From: Nitrososphaeria archaeon
GTDB taxonomy: Archaea; Thermoproteota; Nitrososphaeria; Nitrososphaerales; JAAOZN01
DNA length: 64,000 bases
NCBI GenBank assembly: GCA_029775855.1
Contig: JARVJZ010000002.1
Location: 1-64,000, forward strand
Reading direction: 5' to 3'
Part shown: positions 42,212 through 51,268 of the stretch, piece after piece
Layout of the letters: each line of letters opens with the position of its first letter
Position numbering within the stretch: position 1 is the stretch's first letter
Notes under the pieces: model-generated
Databases searched by the model: none
What the model was told of the DNA's origin: nothing
Seen by the model: the letters and a program-made list of their open reading frames with translations, nothing else
Position numbers and translations under genes: made by a program

Positions 42212-43474
42212 CTAAGACCAATCATCTAGAGTCCCTTTCAACTTCTTCTTTTCCTTAAGCTGCGGGAATTCTATTTCACCATAAACACCATCAAACCCGG
42301 GTTTGATTTGAACAGTATTCTCTCTGACCGCTTTTAACGCTGATGCTACCTCGACCCCAGCTATTTTGCTAATCGCTTCGTAAGGTGCTTGAAACGCTGC
42401 TCTAAATTCGCTTCCGAAGGATTCGATAAGCATCTTATATTTGGTTTGAACGGCTTTGCTGAAGGTCGATGCACCTACAGCGCTGCCTATGATCTCTTCA
42501 AGTGGAAGCATATATTTGTAGTCTGGAGAGCCTTCTGGTTTATAGCCTAGCGCTCTGTCAGCTAACTCTTCTACCCTCTGCTCTACACCTAGCGTCATCT
42601 TCTTGCCACACTTTGGGCATATGCCTTTCAACTTTATCGCATCTTGTGGAGGCATAGATATGTTGCACGCTCTGTGCCCAGTCCAATGGTATTTGCCGTA
42701 TTGGGGGTAGGTTTCTATTGTGTACTTCAACTTGCTTCTGCCAATTTTTCTTATGGCGTTTATTATCTCTTTGTAGCTAAGATTGGTCAATTCGAATACA
42801 TTCGCTTCTCTACCTAGCCTATGTGGGAGGGGTGAATGTGAGTCGCTGTTTGAGACCAGTAGATATTTGTCGAGGCGGCTTAGTCTCCAGTTCATAAGCG
42901 GGTCGCTGGATAGCCCTGTCTCTAACGCGTGTATTTTATCAACTCTATCTTGATAGCACTCCTCTACTAGGTTAAAGCCGCTTACAGAGCCGAAGAGGCT
43001 CCACCAAGGTGTCCAGATGTGAGCTGGTATGACTTCAACCTCATTTGAGACCGACAAGGTAAGGTCTATAAGCTCAGCTGCGGTTATGTTAAGAGTAGGG
43101 CGTCCATCTTGCTCTATATTTCCTTTAGTTTTAAGTACATCTGACAGCTGCTTAGCTTCATCTAAAGACGGTAGCAGTATGAGGTGATGTATTCTCCTAC
43201 TCTTACCCTCGTATTCAAATACGGTAGCGACTTCTACTGTAGGCATAAACCTTGGGCTCTCCGATGCGCTTTTACTAACATATAATCCACCTTCTTCTTG
43301 CATGAGCTCCTCCTCAAGTTCTTGAATCCACTTTGGATGCACAGCATCGCCAGTCCCTATGAGGTCTAATCCCTTTATCTTACCGTAATATACAAGTGCG
43401 CTTATCCTCATGTCTTCACTGGTAGCTGCGCTGAATCTTGAATGTATATGTAGATCAGCGACTATCTCCATCAT
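42212..43474 (-). CDS. endoQ: Endonuclease Q (PHP-domain nuclease for deaminated bases)
   Basis: A 420-residue COG1379 protein. The PHP active site uses DLHIHSRFS, RRIHHLILLP and SNSDSHSPLP; a zinc ribbon includes RACNIS and CPKCGKKM (about 266-284). EndoQ cuts 5' of uracil, hypoxanthine and AP sites in DNA, first described in Thermococcales. The last residues LKGTLDDWS resemble an archaeal PCNA-interacting peptide, in keeping with PCNA stimulation known for EndoQ. It lies near polB, but on the other strand. Confidence 0.88.
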   Translation of the reverse strand: MMEIVADLHIHSRFSAATSEDMRISALVYYGKIKGLDLIGTGDAVHPKWIQELEEELMQEEGGLYVSKSASESPRFMPTVEVATVFEYEGKSRRIHHLILLPSLDEAKQLSDVLKTKGNIEQDGRPTLNITAAELIDLTLSVSNEVEVIPAHIWTPWWSLFGSVSGFNLVEECYQDRVDKIHALETGLSSDPLMNWRLSRLDKYLLVSNSDSHSPLPHRLGREANVFELTNLSYKEIINAIRKIGRSKLKYTIETYPQYGKYHWTGHRACNISMPPQDAIKLKGICPKCGKKMTLGVEQRVEELADRALGYKPEGSPDYKYMLPLEEIIGSAVGASTFSKAVQTKYKMLIESFGSEFRAAFQAPYEAISKIAGVEVASALKAVRENTVQIKPGFDGVYGEIEFPQLKEKKKLKGTLDDWS

Positions 43475-43516
43475 AAATCTCTGCTAACAACTCGCATATC
43501 AACCTTCTTTACGATG

Positions 43517-44962
43517 TTAGTAGGCTCTTGCGAAGTATGCTGTGATCTTAGCCTCTTTACCGCAGTATACACATCTTTGGATAGAAGGGTCTCCTTCAAA
43601 GGGCACAACTCTTATATCCGCACCAGTATCCTCTTTGATAGAAGCTTCACAAGCTTGGTCTCCGCACCAACCCGCTTTAATAAAACCACCCTTAGTTGAT
43701 AAGATCCGCTTAAACTCATCGTAGGAGTCAGCGGTTGAAGATAGTTCTTTAAGCATAGACTCCGCCCTAGCTTTGAGCCTTTTTTGCAGCTCTTCAAGCA
43801 GAGCCTTAGCCCTCTCAGCGGCACTACTCTCATCAACTTCTACCCTTTTGCCCGTATCTCTTAAGGCGAAGGTAACTGTGTGCTTCTCAAGGTCTCTTGG
43901 GCCTATTTCAAGCCTAAGCGGCACGCCTTTTAACTCCCAGTCGTTGAACTTCCAACCTGGGGTATATTCTTCTCTATCATCGCAGAAGGCTCTTATACCG
44001 TTCTGCTGAAGTGTAGTGGTGATTTCCTTTGCTTTAGAGGCAAGCTTTTCGTTAGGTTTGTCCTTATAGAAAATGGGTATGACAACGACTTGTATGGGTG
44101 CTATTTTTGGTGGGAGTATCAGACCTTTGTCATCGCCGTGAACCATTATGACCGCTCCAATAAGCCTCCAAGAGACACCCCAAGAGGTCTGCCAGACATA
44201 GTGCTCTTGCTTATCTTGACCTAGATATTTGATTTCAAAGACCTTTGAGAAGTTCTGCCCTAAGTTATGTGAGGTGCCCATTTGAAGGGCTTTACCATCA
44301 GGCATAATCGCTTCTAAGGTTGTAGTGTAGAGCGCACCAACGAACTTTTCGCGCTCAGTCTTACAGCCAGCCAGCACGGGTATAGCAAGATACTCTTCAA
44401 TAAACCATTTGTAGAGGTTAAGGATCTTCATCGTCTCCTCATCCGCTTCCTCTTTTGTTGCGTGTGCGGTATGTCCTTCTTGCCAAAGAAACTCCGAAGT
44501 CCTTAGAAATGGCTTGGTGGATTTGATTTCAGCCCTCATAACAGAGTTCCAGAAGTTTAGAAGCAGAGGCAGATCTCTCCAACTTCTAATCCATTTGGAG
44601 TAGGAACTGTATGCTATAGTCTCAGATGTAGGTCTAACAGCAAGCCTTTCGCCTAACCTATTGTCACCAGCTTCAGTAACCCAAAAGACCTCTGGTACAA
44701 ACCCCTTAAAATGCTCAGCTTCCCGCTTCAGTATGCTCTCAGGTATAAGCGCTGGGAAGTATGCGTTTCTATGCCCTAGTTTCTTGAATTCGCAGTCTAA
44801 GACACTCTGTATTATCTCCCAGATCTGGTATCCATATGGTCTCAGCACCATGAAGCCTTTGGCTGAAGCGTAGTCTGCTAATTCAGCCTTTAAGACCACT
44901 TGGTTATACCACTCTGAGAAGTCCTCAGCCTTCTTAACTGTTATCCCTATCTCCTTACTCAA
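43517..44962 (-). CDS. proS: Prolyl-tRNA synthetase, archaeal/eukaryotic type
   Basis: A 481-residue class II synthetase. GYQIWEIIQSVLDCEFKKLG and PTSETIAYSSYSKWIRSWRD are motif-1/2 regions; FLRTSEFLWQEGHTAHATKE is the archaeal-type signature, and MQMGTSHNLGQNFSKVF-like sequence (here ALQMGTSHNLGQNFSK) follows. The C-terminal zinc region has WCGDQACEASIKEDTG and CVYCGKEAK, and the protein ends in Tyr as the family does. No editing insertion is present. The nearest start is ATG at 44962. Confidence 0.96.
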   Translation of the reverse strand: MSKEIGITVKKAEDFSEWYNQVVLKAELADYASAKGFMVLRPYGYQIWEIIQSVLDCEFKKLGHRNAYFPALIPESILKREAEHFKGFVPEVFWVTEAGDNRLGERLAVRPTSETIAYSSYSKWIRSWRDLPLLLNFWNSVMRAEIKSTKPFLRTSEFLWQEGHTAHATKEEADEETMKILNLYKWFIEEYLAIPVLAGCKTEREKFVGALYTTTLEAIMPDGKALQMGTSHNLGQNFSKVFEIKYLGQDKQEHYVWQTSWGVSWRLIGAVIMVHGDDKGLILPPKIAPIQVVVIPIFYKDKPNEKLASKAKEITTTLQQNGIRAFCDDREEYTPGWKFNDWELKGVPLRLEIGPRDLEKHTVTFALRDTGKRVEVDESSAAERAKALLEELQKRLKARAESMLKELSSTADSYDEFKRILSTKGGFIKAGWCGDQACEASIKEDTGADIRVVPFEGDPSIQRCVYCGKEAKITAYFARAY

Positions 44963-44981
44963 CGCTATGCACCCAAATATG

Positions 44982-45362
44982 TCAGTCTGATTTGGCTACT
45001 GAGTAGCTGGGTCTATAAAATGCTTTTAATGTGATGATCAAGTATATCGCTGCTGCCAAAAGATACCCTACTGTTGAGACAACACCTATAGATACAAGAC
45101 CTATTTGAATAAGAATAGAGGAAGCATAAGCCATGTATGCAAATAGTATGAGATTGTAGAGGCTTGCAGCTGTGTAGAAGCTCCAGCTGTAGCCTGAAAC
45201 AAAGCCTTTAAGCATCAACCCCCCAGCAGCAACCGAAATCAAGCCTACGCCCAAGGTGTGTAGACTGCTTTCAGATGAAAGCGAGGATAAGATCCAAAAT
45301 AGTCCTGTGATTATGAGTATTATAGCGGTTAATGGAAGTGATCTGAGTCTACTTGTCTTCAA
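44982..45362 (-). CDS. Small integral membrane protein, function unknown
   Basis: A 126-residue protein with four likely membrane helices (about 10-28, 34-54, 62-80 and 85-115) and short loops; the C-terminus is polar (RPSYSVAKSD). No family recognised. It lies 19 bases upstream of proS on the same strand and may share its transcript. It has no visible enzymatic residue. Confidence 0.55.
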   Translation of the reverse strand: MKTSRLRSLPLTAIILIITGLFWILSSLSSESSLHTLGVGLISVAAGGLMLKGFVSGYSWSFYTAASLYNLILFAYMAYASSILIQIGLVSIGVVSTVGYLLAAAIYLIITLKAFYRPSYSVAKSD

Positions 45363-45504
45363 CGCCGCACAGAGTATCGAGTAGGATAAGGAGATTTAAC
45401 TTTTTCCTAACAGTAGATGCTAGACTGAAAAGTGAAATAGAAGAAGGCGGCTAGGCGATTAAGATATATCAAACGCATATGGAGTAGGATATGGCTGGTT
45501 AATA

Positions 45505-48051
45505 TTGGAAGGTAGAGAGGGAAGCCTATCTGAAAAGATCAAGGAACTAACTTCACACACCACATCTATACCTCCCTCTGTCCTCCTTTCAGCAACATAT
45601 GACGGTGAGAAGAAGAAGGCTGTGCTCAAATTTTACCACGAAAAGACTGGCAGAATATACTTCTGGTATGACACAACTGGGCATAAACCCTACTGCTACA
45701 CTAGACTAAAACCCTCTGAGTTAGGTGTGCTAGAGGGGAGAAATGATGTAGTCGAGCTCAGGGTTGAGCGAAAGACCGACCTTCTTAAGGATACGGAAGT
45801 AGAAGTTACCCGTATAGTAGCAACTGACCCTCTTGCCATAGGCGGCCCAAGTAAATCTAGTATACGCGATGTGATAGACGCTTGGGAAGCGGACATAAAG
45901 TACTATGAAAACTATCTATACGACAGCAACCTAATATGCGGCGCATATTATACTGTGGAAGAATCGATAAAACCTATCAAATATGAAATCCCAAGCTCGG
46001 TGGAGCGTAGACTTCAAAAGATCTTAGAAGAGGCAGACCCCGATTTAAGGGACTATATCTGCGAGTGGGCGTCGCTCTTAAGCCAGCCTCTCCCACATCT
46101 GCGTCGAGTATCCTTAGATATAGAGGTTCTTGCATCTGAAGCGAACCGAATACCTAACCCAGAAGAAGCTGCTCAACAGGTTATAGCCGCCGCTATGGTT
46201 GGAGACGATGGTTTAAAGAAGGTTCTTGTTCTAAAGCGCAACGATGATGCAGTTGCTGCACCACTTATAGGAGAAGGCGTGGTCTTTAAACTCTATGAGA
46301 ATGAGAGTGATTTGATAAGAGAAGTCTTTTCCACAATTCTACAATACCCAATTCTAGTCACTTTTAATGGAGACCAATTCGATTTAAACTACCTCTACCA
46401 TAGGGCGCAAAGGCTTGGCTTCTCAAAGGATGAGATTCCTATTACACTTGGGCGTGATGTCTCATACATTAAGCATGGTGTCCATATAGATCTTTACAAG
46501 ACCTTTAACAACAGATCTCTACAGATATACGCTTTTGGGGGCAAGTATGTTGAACATACCCTAGGTGCTGTTGCCGAGGCTCTACTTGAAGAAAGCAAGA
46601 TAGATTTCGAAGGGGAGATAAGCGAACTTTCAGCAGAAGAACTTGCTAGATACTGTTATAACGATGCACATCTAGCTATGAGACTTACAACCTTCAAAGG
46701 CGAACTTCTCTGCAAACTTTTGATTGTGCTCTGCAGAATCGCTAAGATGCCTTTGGATGATGTTTCGAGGTTAGGTGTTTCAAACTGGATTCGAAGTATG
46801 CTCTTCTTTGAGCATAGAAGAAGAAATATTCTGATACCTAAACAAAGAGAACTTGAGGAGAAAGGCGGAGCAGCTACCACAGCCATAATCAAAGGTAAGA
46901 AGTATAAAGGAGGCGTGGTAATCGAACCTAAAGCCGGAGTTTATTTTGATGTCAGCGTGCTTGACTTCGCAAGCCTATATCCAAGTATAATCAAAGTCTA
47001 CAACCTATCTTACGAGACCGTTAGATGCATACACGAAGAATGCAGAAGCAACATCGTCCCTGAAACTAACCACTGGACATGTAAGAAGAAAAGGGGCATA
47101 ACCTCGCTTCTAATAGGATCTCTACGGGATCTTCGAGTCAACTACTATAAGCATCTTGCCAAAGAACGCTCCCTCTCAGAGGACGATAGGGAACTATATG
47201 GTATCGTCTCACAAGCACTTAAAGTTATTTTGAACGCAAGCTACGGCGTTATGGGCGCTGAAATCTTTCCCCTCTATTGCTTGCCAGTAGCAGAGGCAAC
47301 AGCAGCCTTAGGAAGATATGTAATTAATAGAACAATAGAGAAGAGCCATGAACTTGGAATAGAAGTTATCTACGGAGATACAGACTCCCTCTTCCTAAGA
47401 AGCCCCAACCCAGATCAACTCGATGCGATAAAGAAGTGGGCTGAATCCGAACTCAACATAGAACTCGAACTCGATAAAACCTACAGATATGTTGCATTCA
47501 GCCAACGTAAGAAGAACTACATGGGAGTGCTTACAGATGGGAAAGTAGACGTTAAAGGACTCACAGGCAAAAAGAGCCACATCCCCGCCTTCATTAAACA
47601 AGCATTCTACGACTCACTAAAGATACTAAGTGAAGTTAAGACGAAAGAAGACTTCGACAAAGCCAAAGACAGCATCAGAGAACTTCTAAGAAAAAGATAC
47701 CTAGACCTAAAAAACAGAAGAATTCCCCTCCAAGATCTGGCTTTCAACGTAATGATAGGAAAAGCACCAGATAAATACACTGAAACCACACCCCAGCACG
47801 TAAGGGCTGCGAAGCTTCTTATGGCAAAAGGCAAAGAAGTGAAGGCTGGTGAAATCATAGCGTACGTTAAGACCATAACACCCCCAGGAGTAAAACCGAT
47901 CTCAATGGCTACTCCTGATGAGGTGGATACTGTGAAGTATCTTGAGCAGCTTAAGAGCACCTTTGACCAGATCTTAGACGCCCTAGGTTACGAGTTTAAC
48001 GAAATCATGGGTGTAACAAAGTTAGAAGAATATTTCTGGGGCGGCTCATAG
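45505..48051 (+). CDS. polB: Family B DNA polymerase
   Basis: An 848-residue replicative-type DNA polymerase with proofreading. Exo I is SLDIEVLASEANRIP (about 203-217), Exo II is FNGDQFDLNYLYHRA, and Exo III is YCYNDAHLAMRL. Polymerase motifs are A (DFASLYPSIIKVYN), B (KVILNASYGVMGAE) and C (IYGDTDSLFLR). All catalytic acids are present, so it is active, unlike inactivated PolB paralogs. No intein is seen. The start is TTG at 45505; the ATG at 45491 is stopped after three codons. Confidence 0.96.
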   Translation: MEGREGSLSEKIKELTSHTTSIPPSVLLSATYDGEKKKAVLKFYHEKTGRIYFWYDTTGHKPYCYTRLKPSELGVLEGRNDVVELRVERKTDLLKDTEVEVTRIVATDPLAIGGPSKSSIRDVIDAWEADIKYYENYLYDSNLICGAYYTVEESIKPIKYEIPSSVERRLQKILEEADPDLRDYICEWASLLSQPLPHLRRVSLDIEVLASEANRIPNPEEAAQQVIAAAMVGDDGLKKVLVLKRNDDAVAAPLIGEGVVFKLYENESDLIREVFSTILQYPILVTFNGDQFDLNYLYHRAQRLGFSKDEIPITLGRDVSYIKHGVHIDLYKTFNNRSLQIYAFGGKYVEHTLGAVAEALLEESKIDFEGEISELSAEELARYCYNDAHLAMRLTTFKGELLCKLLIVLCRIAKMPLDDVSRLGVSNWIRSMLFFEHRRRNILIPKQRELEEKGGAATTAIIKGKKYKGGVVIEPKAGVYFDVSVLDFASLYPSIIKVYNLSYETVRCIHEECRSNIVPETNHWTCKKKRGITSLLIGSLRDLRVNYYKHLAKERSLSEDDRELYGIVSQALKVILNASYGVMGAEIFPLYCLPVAEATAALGRYVINRTIEKSHELGIEVIYGDTDSLFLRSPNPDQLDAIKKWAESELNIELELDKTYRYVAFSQRKKNYMGVLTDGKVDVKGLTGKKSHIPAFIKQAFYDSLKILSEVKTKEDFDKAKDSIRELLRKRYLDLKNRRIPLQDLAFNVMIGKAPDKYTETTPQHVRAAKLLMAKGKEVKAGEIIAYVKTITPPGVKPISMATPDEVDTVKYLEQLKSTFDQILDALGYEFNEIMGVTKLEEYFWGGS

Positions 48052-48093
48052 TTTAATCTTTAAGAATCGTTATATGCTGGGGTTTAGAGAGGA

Positions 48094-48657
48094 GTGGCTG
48101 GAGATAAAAAGGGCTTGATTATACCCGGGGATAAACTTGCAGTCATAGAGGAGTTTGAAGCTGGAGAAGGCACCTATGTAGATGATGGTGTGATAAGAGC
48201 AAACACTTTAGGCGTAGTTCATAAGAACTTTGCAGAAAGAAGAATAGAGGTTAAGCGTAAAAAGACCGTTAAAATACCAAAAGCTGGCGATATAATAATC
48301 GGTCAAGTAGAATCTGCGCAGGCTTCCGACATAAGCATAAGGATACACTTTTTAAACAATGAGCCGTCTCAAAAAGGGTTTGTCGGTATGCTCCTTCTGC
48401 GTGAGGATGAAAATAAGGTTGGCAAAAACAAAATACCGTGCAAAGTAGGCGACTTAGTCAGAGCCAAAGTATCCGCTAATGTGGATATGATCATAATCTT
48501 AAGCTTACTTTGCTCTAACTGTGGTGTAATTTATGCTGTTTGCAGCGTCTGTGGTGGTAAGTTGGTTAAAATGGATACAAGGTTAAAGTGTGTCGAATGC
48601 GGTAATATAGAGCACAGATTAGTCGCACCAGACTATGGTCTGGTCAAGTTTCCTTAA
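48094..48657 (+). CDS. csl4: Exosome RNA-binding subunit Csl4
   Basis: A 187-residue Csl4. It has an N-terminal barrel (LIIPGDKLAVIEEFEAGEGT), an S1 domain (about 62-140, GDIIIGQVESAQASDISIRI) and a C-terminal zinc ribbon with CSNC, CSVCG and CVECG. It is the alternative cap subunit to Rrp4 and links DnaG to the exosome. It lies 12 kb from the other exosome genes, downstream of polB. The GTG start at 48094 follows a GAGGA site. Confidence 0.93.
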   Translation: MAGDKKGLIIPGDKLAVIEEFEAGEGTYVDDGVIRANTLGVVHKNFAERRIEVKRKKTVKIPKAGDIIIGQVESAQASDISIRIHFLNNEPSQKGFVGMLLLREDENKVGKNKIPCKVGDLVRAKVSANVDMIIILSLLCSNCGVIYAVCSVCGGKLVKMDTRLKCVECGNIEHRLVAPDYGLVKFP

Positions 48658-48742
48658 TTCTACCCCTACCAGACGTTTACTTTATCTTTCAAAGACTTAA
48701 AGGTTTTATTTGCGTGCGTCGAGGGGTTTATGGTTAGCCTAG

Positions 48743-49663
48743 ATGAGTATCGCGGATAAGCCTCCAGCATACATTTGGTTCAACGGTTCGATCAAGCAGT
48801 GGAGTGAAGCGAAGATACCTATACTTACTCACGCCCTACATTATGGCACAGCGGTCTTTGAAGGAATTCGAGCATACCCATCTGCCGATAACCTAAACAT
48901 CTTTAGGCTTAGGGAGCATCTGGAAAGGTTATTTTACTCCGCTAAGATCTACTACCTTAACTTAAACTACAGTGTTGATGATCTTATTCAAGCCACAATA
49001 GAGGTGATTAGAAGTAACGGGTTTAGAGGTAGGACATATATTCGCCCAATAGTGTTTGTGGGTTTTGGCGGTATAGGTTTAGACTACACAGGTTTCCCTG
49101 TAGACATTGCTATTATCGCAGTTCCATTTGAGAGATACTTCCATAAGTCTGCGGTAAGGGCTAAGGTGTCAAGTTGGAGGAGAATATCCAATGAAGCAAA
49201 CCCTCCTTTAGCCAAGGCTTCTGGGAATTATCTTAACTCCGCATTGGCTAAGCAAGAGGCTATAAGAGACGGATACGATGAAGCGATACTGCTTGATCAA
49301 AGGGGGTATGTAGCAGAAGGCACAGGCGAAAACATATTTCTCATAAAAGATGGTATAGCATATACACCGCCTATCAATTCAAGCATACTTATCGGCATCA
49401 CAAGAGACACAACGATAAAACTACTTACAGACCTAAACTACAAGGTTGTTGAAAGAGATATAGAGAGAAGCGAACTCTACATATGCGACGAAGCGTTCTT
49501 CTGCGGCACAGCTGCAGAGATAACACCCATAGTGGAAATAGACAAGAGAAGAGTAGGGAATGGTGAGATAGGGCCTATCACAAGGCAGATTAAAGAAGCT
49601 TATCTTGATGTTGTCGAGGGTAGAAACAAGAAGTATGCACACTGGCTCACAGCGGTCTACTAA
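48743..49663 (+). CDS. ilvE: Branched-chain amino acid aminotransferase
   Basis: A 306-residue class IV PLP aminotransferase. HYGTAVFEGIRAYP, YIRPIVFVGFGGIG, ASGNYLNSALAKQEA (PLP lysine) and GYVAEGTGENIFLIKDG are diagnostic. It converts branched-chain keto acids with glutamate. The ATG at 48743 matches the family N-terminus (PPAYIWFNGSIKQWSEA). It overlaps pheA by 29 bases. No other ilv or leu gene is in the window. Confidence 0.93.
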   Translation: MSIADKPPAYIWFNGSIKQWSEAKIPILTHALHYGTAVFEGIRAYPSADNLNIFRLREHLERLFYSAKIYYLNLNYSVDDLIQATIEVIRSNGFRGRTYIRPIVFVGFGGIGLDYTGFPVDIAIIAVPFERYFHKSAVRAKVSSWRRISNEANPPLAKASGNYLNSALAKQEAIRDGYDEAILLDQRGYVAEGTGENIFLIKDGIAYTPPINSSILIGITRDTTIKLLTDLNYKVVERDIERSELYICDEAFFCGTAAEITPIVEIDKRRVGNGEIGPITRQIKEAYLDVVEGRNKKYAHWLTAVY

Positions 49664-50480
49664 ACTTGTTGTAGCCTTCCAAGGGGAGAGAGGCGCATAT
49701 AGCGAGGAAGCAGCCTTAGCATACTTCGGCTCACATATAGAGTTTCTGCCTTGCAGAACCTTACGACTGGTATTTGAGGCTGTAGAGGGTGGTAGAGCAG
49801 ATGTAGGTATGGTTCCTGTGGAGAATTCTCTTGAGGGTGCTATTTCAGAGACCTACGACCTTCTTATAGCAAGCAATCTTAGTGTATGTGGCGAATACAA
49901 CCTAAGAGTGAGACACTGCTTAATCACAAATAGGGGAGTGAAGTTAGAAGATATTAAGAGGGTGTATTCACATCCTCAGGCGCTCGCTCAGTGTAGAAGA
50001 TTCTTAGAAAAGATTGGTGCTGAGCTTATACCTTATTATGATACCGCTGGCAGTGCATATATGTTAAAGAAAGATGGGTTGATGGATACCGCGGCTGTAG
50101 CGAGTAAAAGGGCTGCTGAAATCTATAATCTCCAGATACTCGCCGAATCAATAGAAGATAGTCCAAACAACTATACCCGTTTCCTTGTTATAGGTAAAGC
50201 AGACCATGAGCCTACCAGTAGGGATAAGACTTCTTTAGTCTTCACAACCAAGCATGTTCCAGGCGCACTCTACGCTGCGTTAGGCGTCTTCGCTAAAAGA
50301 ATGATAAACTTGACGAAGATAGAGTCGAGACCTACAAAGCAGACACCTTGGGAATACAACTTCTTCGTGGATTTAGAGGGGCATAGGTTAAATGCAAACG
50401 TGTCCGAGGCTTTGGAGGAACTCAAGTCTTATACGCTTTCCATCAAGATTCTAGGCTCTTACCCAAAGGCTGAACAGTAA
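49635..50480 (+). CDS. pheA: Prephenate dehydratase with ACT domain
   Basis: About 281 residues. The catalytic domain spans VAFQGERGAYSEEAALAYFG, VGMVPVENSLEGAISETYDL and AESIEDSPNNYTRFLVIG (the T-R-F catalytic motif). The C-terminal ACT domain, around LVFTTKHVPGALYAALGVFA and the E-S-R-P motif, gives phenylalanine feedback control. It makes phenylpyruvate. ATG at 49635 is preferred; the frame begins upstream at 49605 inside ilvE. Confidence 0.93.
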   Translation: MHTGSQRSTKLVVAFQGERGAYSEEAALAYFGSHIEFLPCRTLRLVFEAVEGGRADVGMVPVENSLEGAISETYDLLIASNLSVCGEYNLRVRHCLITNRGVKLEDIKRVYSHPQALAQCRRFLEKIGAELIPYYDTAGSAYMLKKDGLMDTAAVASKRAAEIYNLQILAESIEDSPNNYTRFLVIGKADHEPTSRDKTSLVFTTKHVPGALYAALGVFAKRMINLTKIESRPTKQTPWEYNFFVDLEGHRLNANVSEALEELKSYTLSIKILGSYPKAEQ

Positions 50481-50515
50481 ACTTAACTACTACATAAACC
50501 ACTACTTTAGCTGAA

Positions 50516-51268
50516 TTGAGGATCTGGTGGCAAGACCCCATACCTAAGCAGCCTTGGGTGGATAAGTATCATAGTTGGATTAAAGAAGCTGCCGGCTTGA
50601 TATGTGAGGCGGATAATGTGGTTGACATCTACTCTTTAGAGAAAGGCTACCCTTCGCCTACACCATCCTATCCACACCTCTATAACAGCCTACAGATCGT
50701 TAAGAGCATACATAGGGCTGAAGAGCAAGGTTATGATGCTGTTGTGCTTGGATGTATGCTGCAAGGCGGCTTAAAGGAGGCTAGATCCATAGTAAACATA
50801 CCTGTAGTGGGTGCTTTTGAGTCAGCAGCTTGGCTGGCAACAATATTAGGTCGGAAGTTTTCAGTGTTAGTCACCGATAGGTCTGTTAAACATATCGCTG
50901 AGGAGCTGGTCGAGCAATATGGGTTAGAGCGGCGAGTTGCAAGCATAAGGTGCTTAGAGGGCGGCACATTTAAGATGATGATGACTGAAACTGAAAGCTA
51001 CCTACAAGTGGTTTCAACCGCGATTAAAAGGCTCAGCGAGGAAGACGGTGCTGAGGTGGTCATACCTTTCTGCACAATAACTGGAGCATTGCTTGCATCA
51101 AGGAAGTTGTTAAATTCATTTGAAATTCCAATCGCCGAGCCTGTATCCGCATCTCTAAAGGTGGCTGAGGCTATGAGTAAGCTAGGTAAGAGCTTTAACT
51201 TGAGTGTATGTAGGAAGAGCGTGTATATGAAGCCACCTAAGTCTTTCTTAGATAAGATACCCCTTTAA
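50516..51268 (+). CDS. Asp/Glu/hydantoin racemase-family protein
   Basis: A 250-residue protein of the two-cysteine racemase fold. The paired catalytic cysteines are Cys80 in VVLGCMLQGG and Cys186 in VIPFCTITGA. VPVVGAFESAAW-like sequence (IPVVGAFESAAWLA) is the usual motif between them. The family includes hydantoin, allantoin, aspartate and maleate enzymes, so the substrate is open. It sits between pheA and convergent lysC, 35 bases after pheA. The start is TTG at 50516. Confidence 0.75.
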   Translation: MRIWWQDPIPKQPWVDKYHSWIKEAAGLICEADNVVDIYSLEKGYPSPTPSYPHLYNSLQIVKSIHRAEEQGYDAVVLGCMLQGGLKEARSIVNIPVVGAFESAAWLATILGRKFSVLVTDRSVKHIAEELVEQYGLERRVASIRCLEGGTFKMMMTETESYLQVVSTAIKRLSEEDGAEVVIPFCTITGALLASRKLLNSFEIPIAEPVSASLKVAEAMSKLGKSFNLSVCRKSVYMKPPKSFLDKIPL

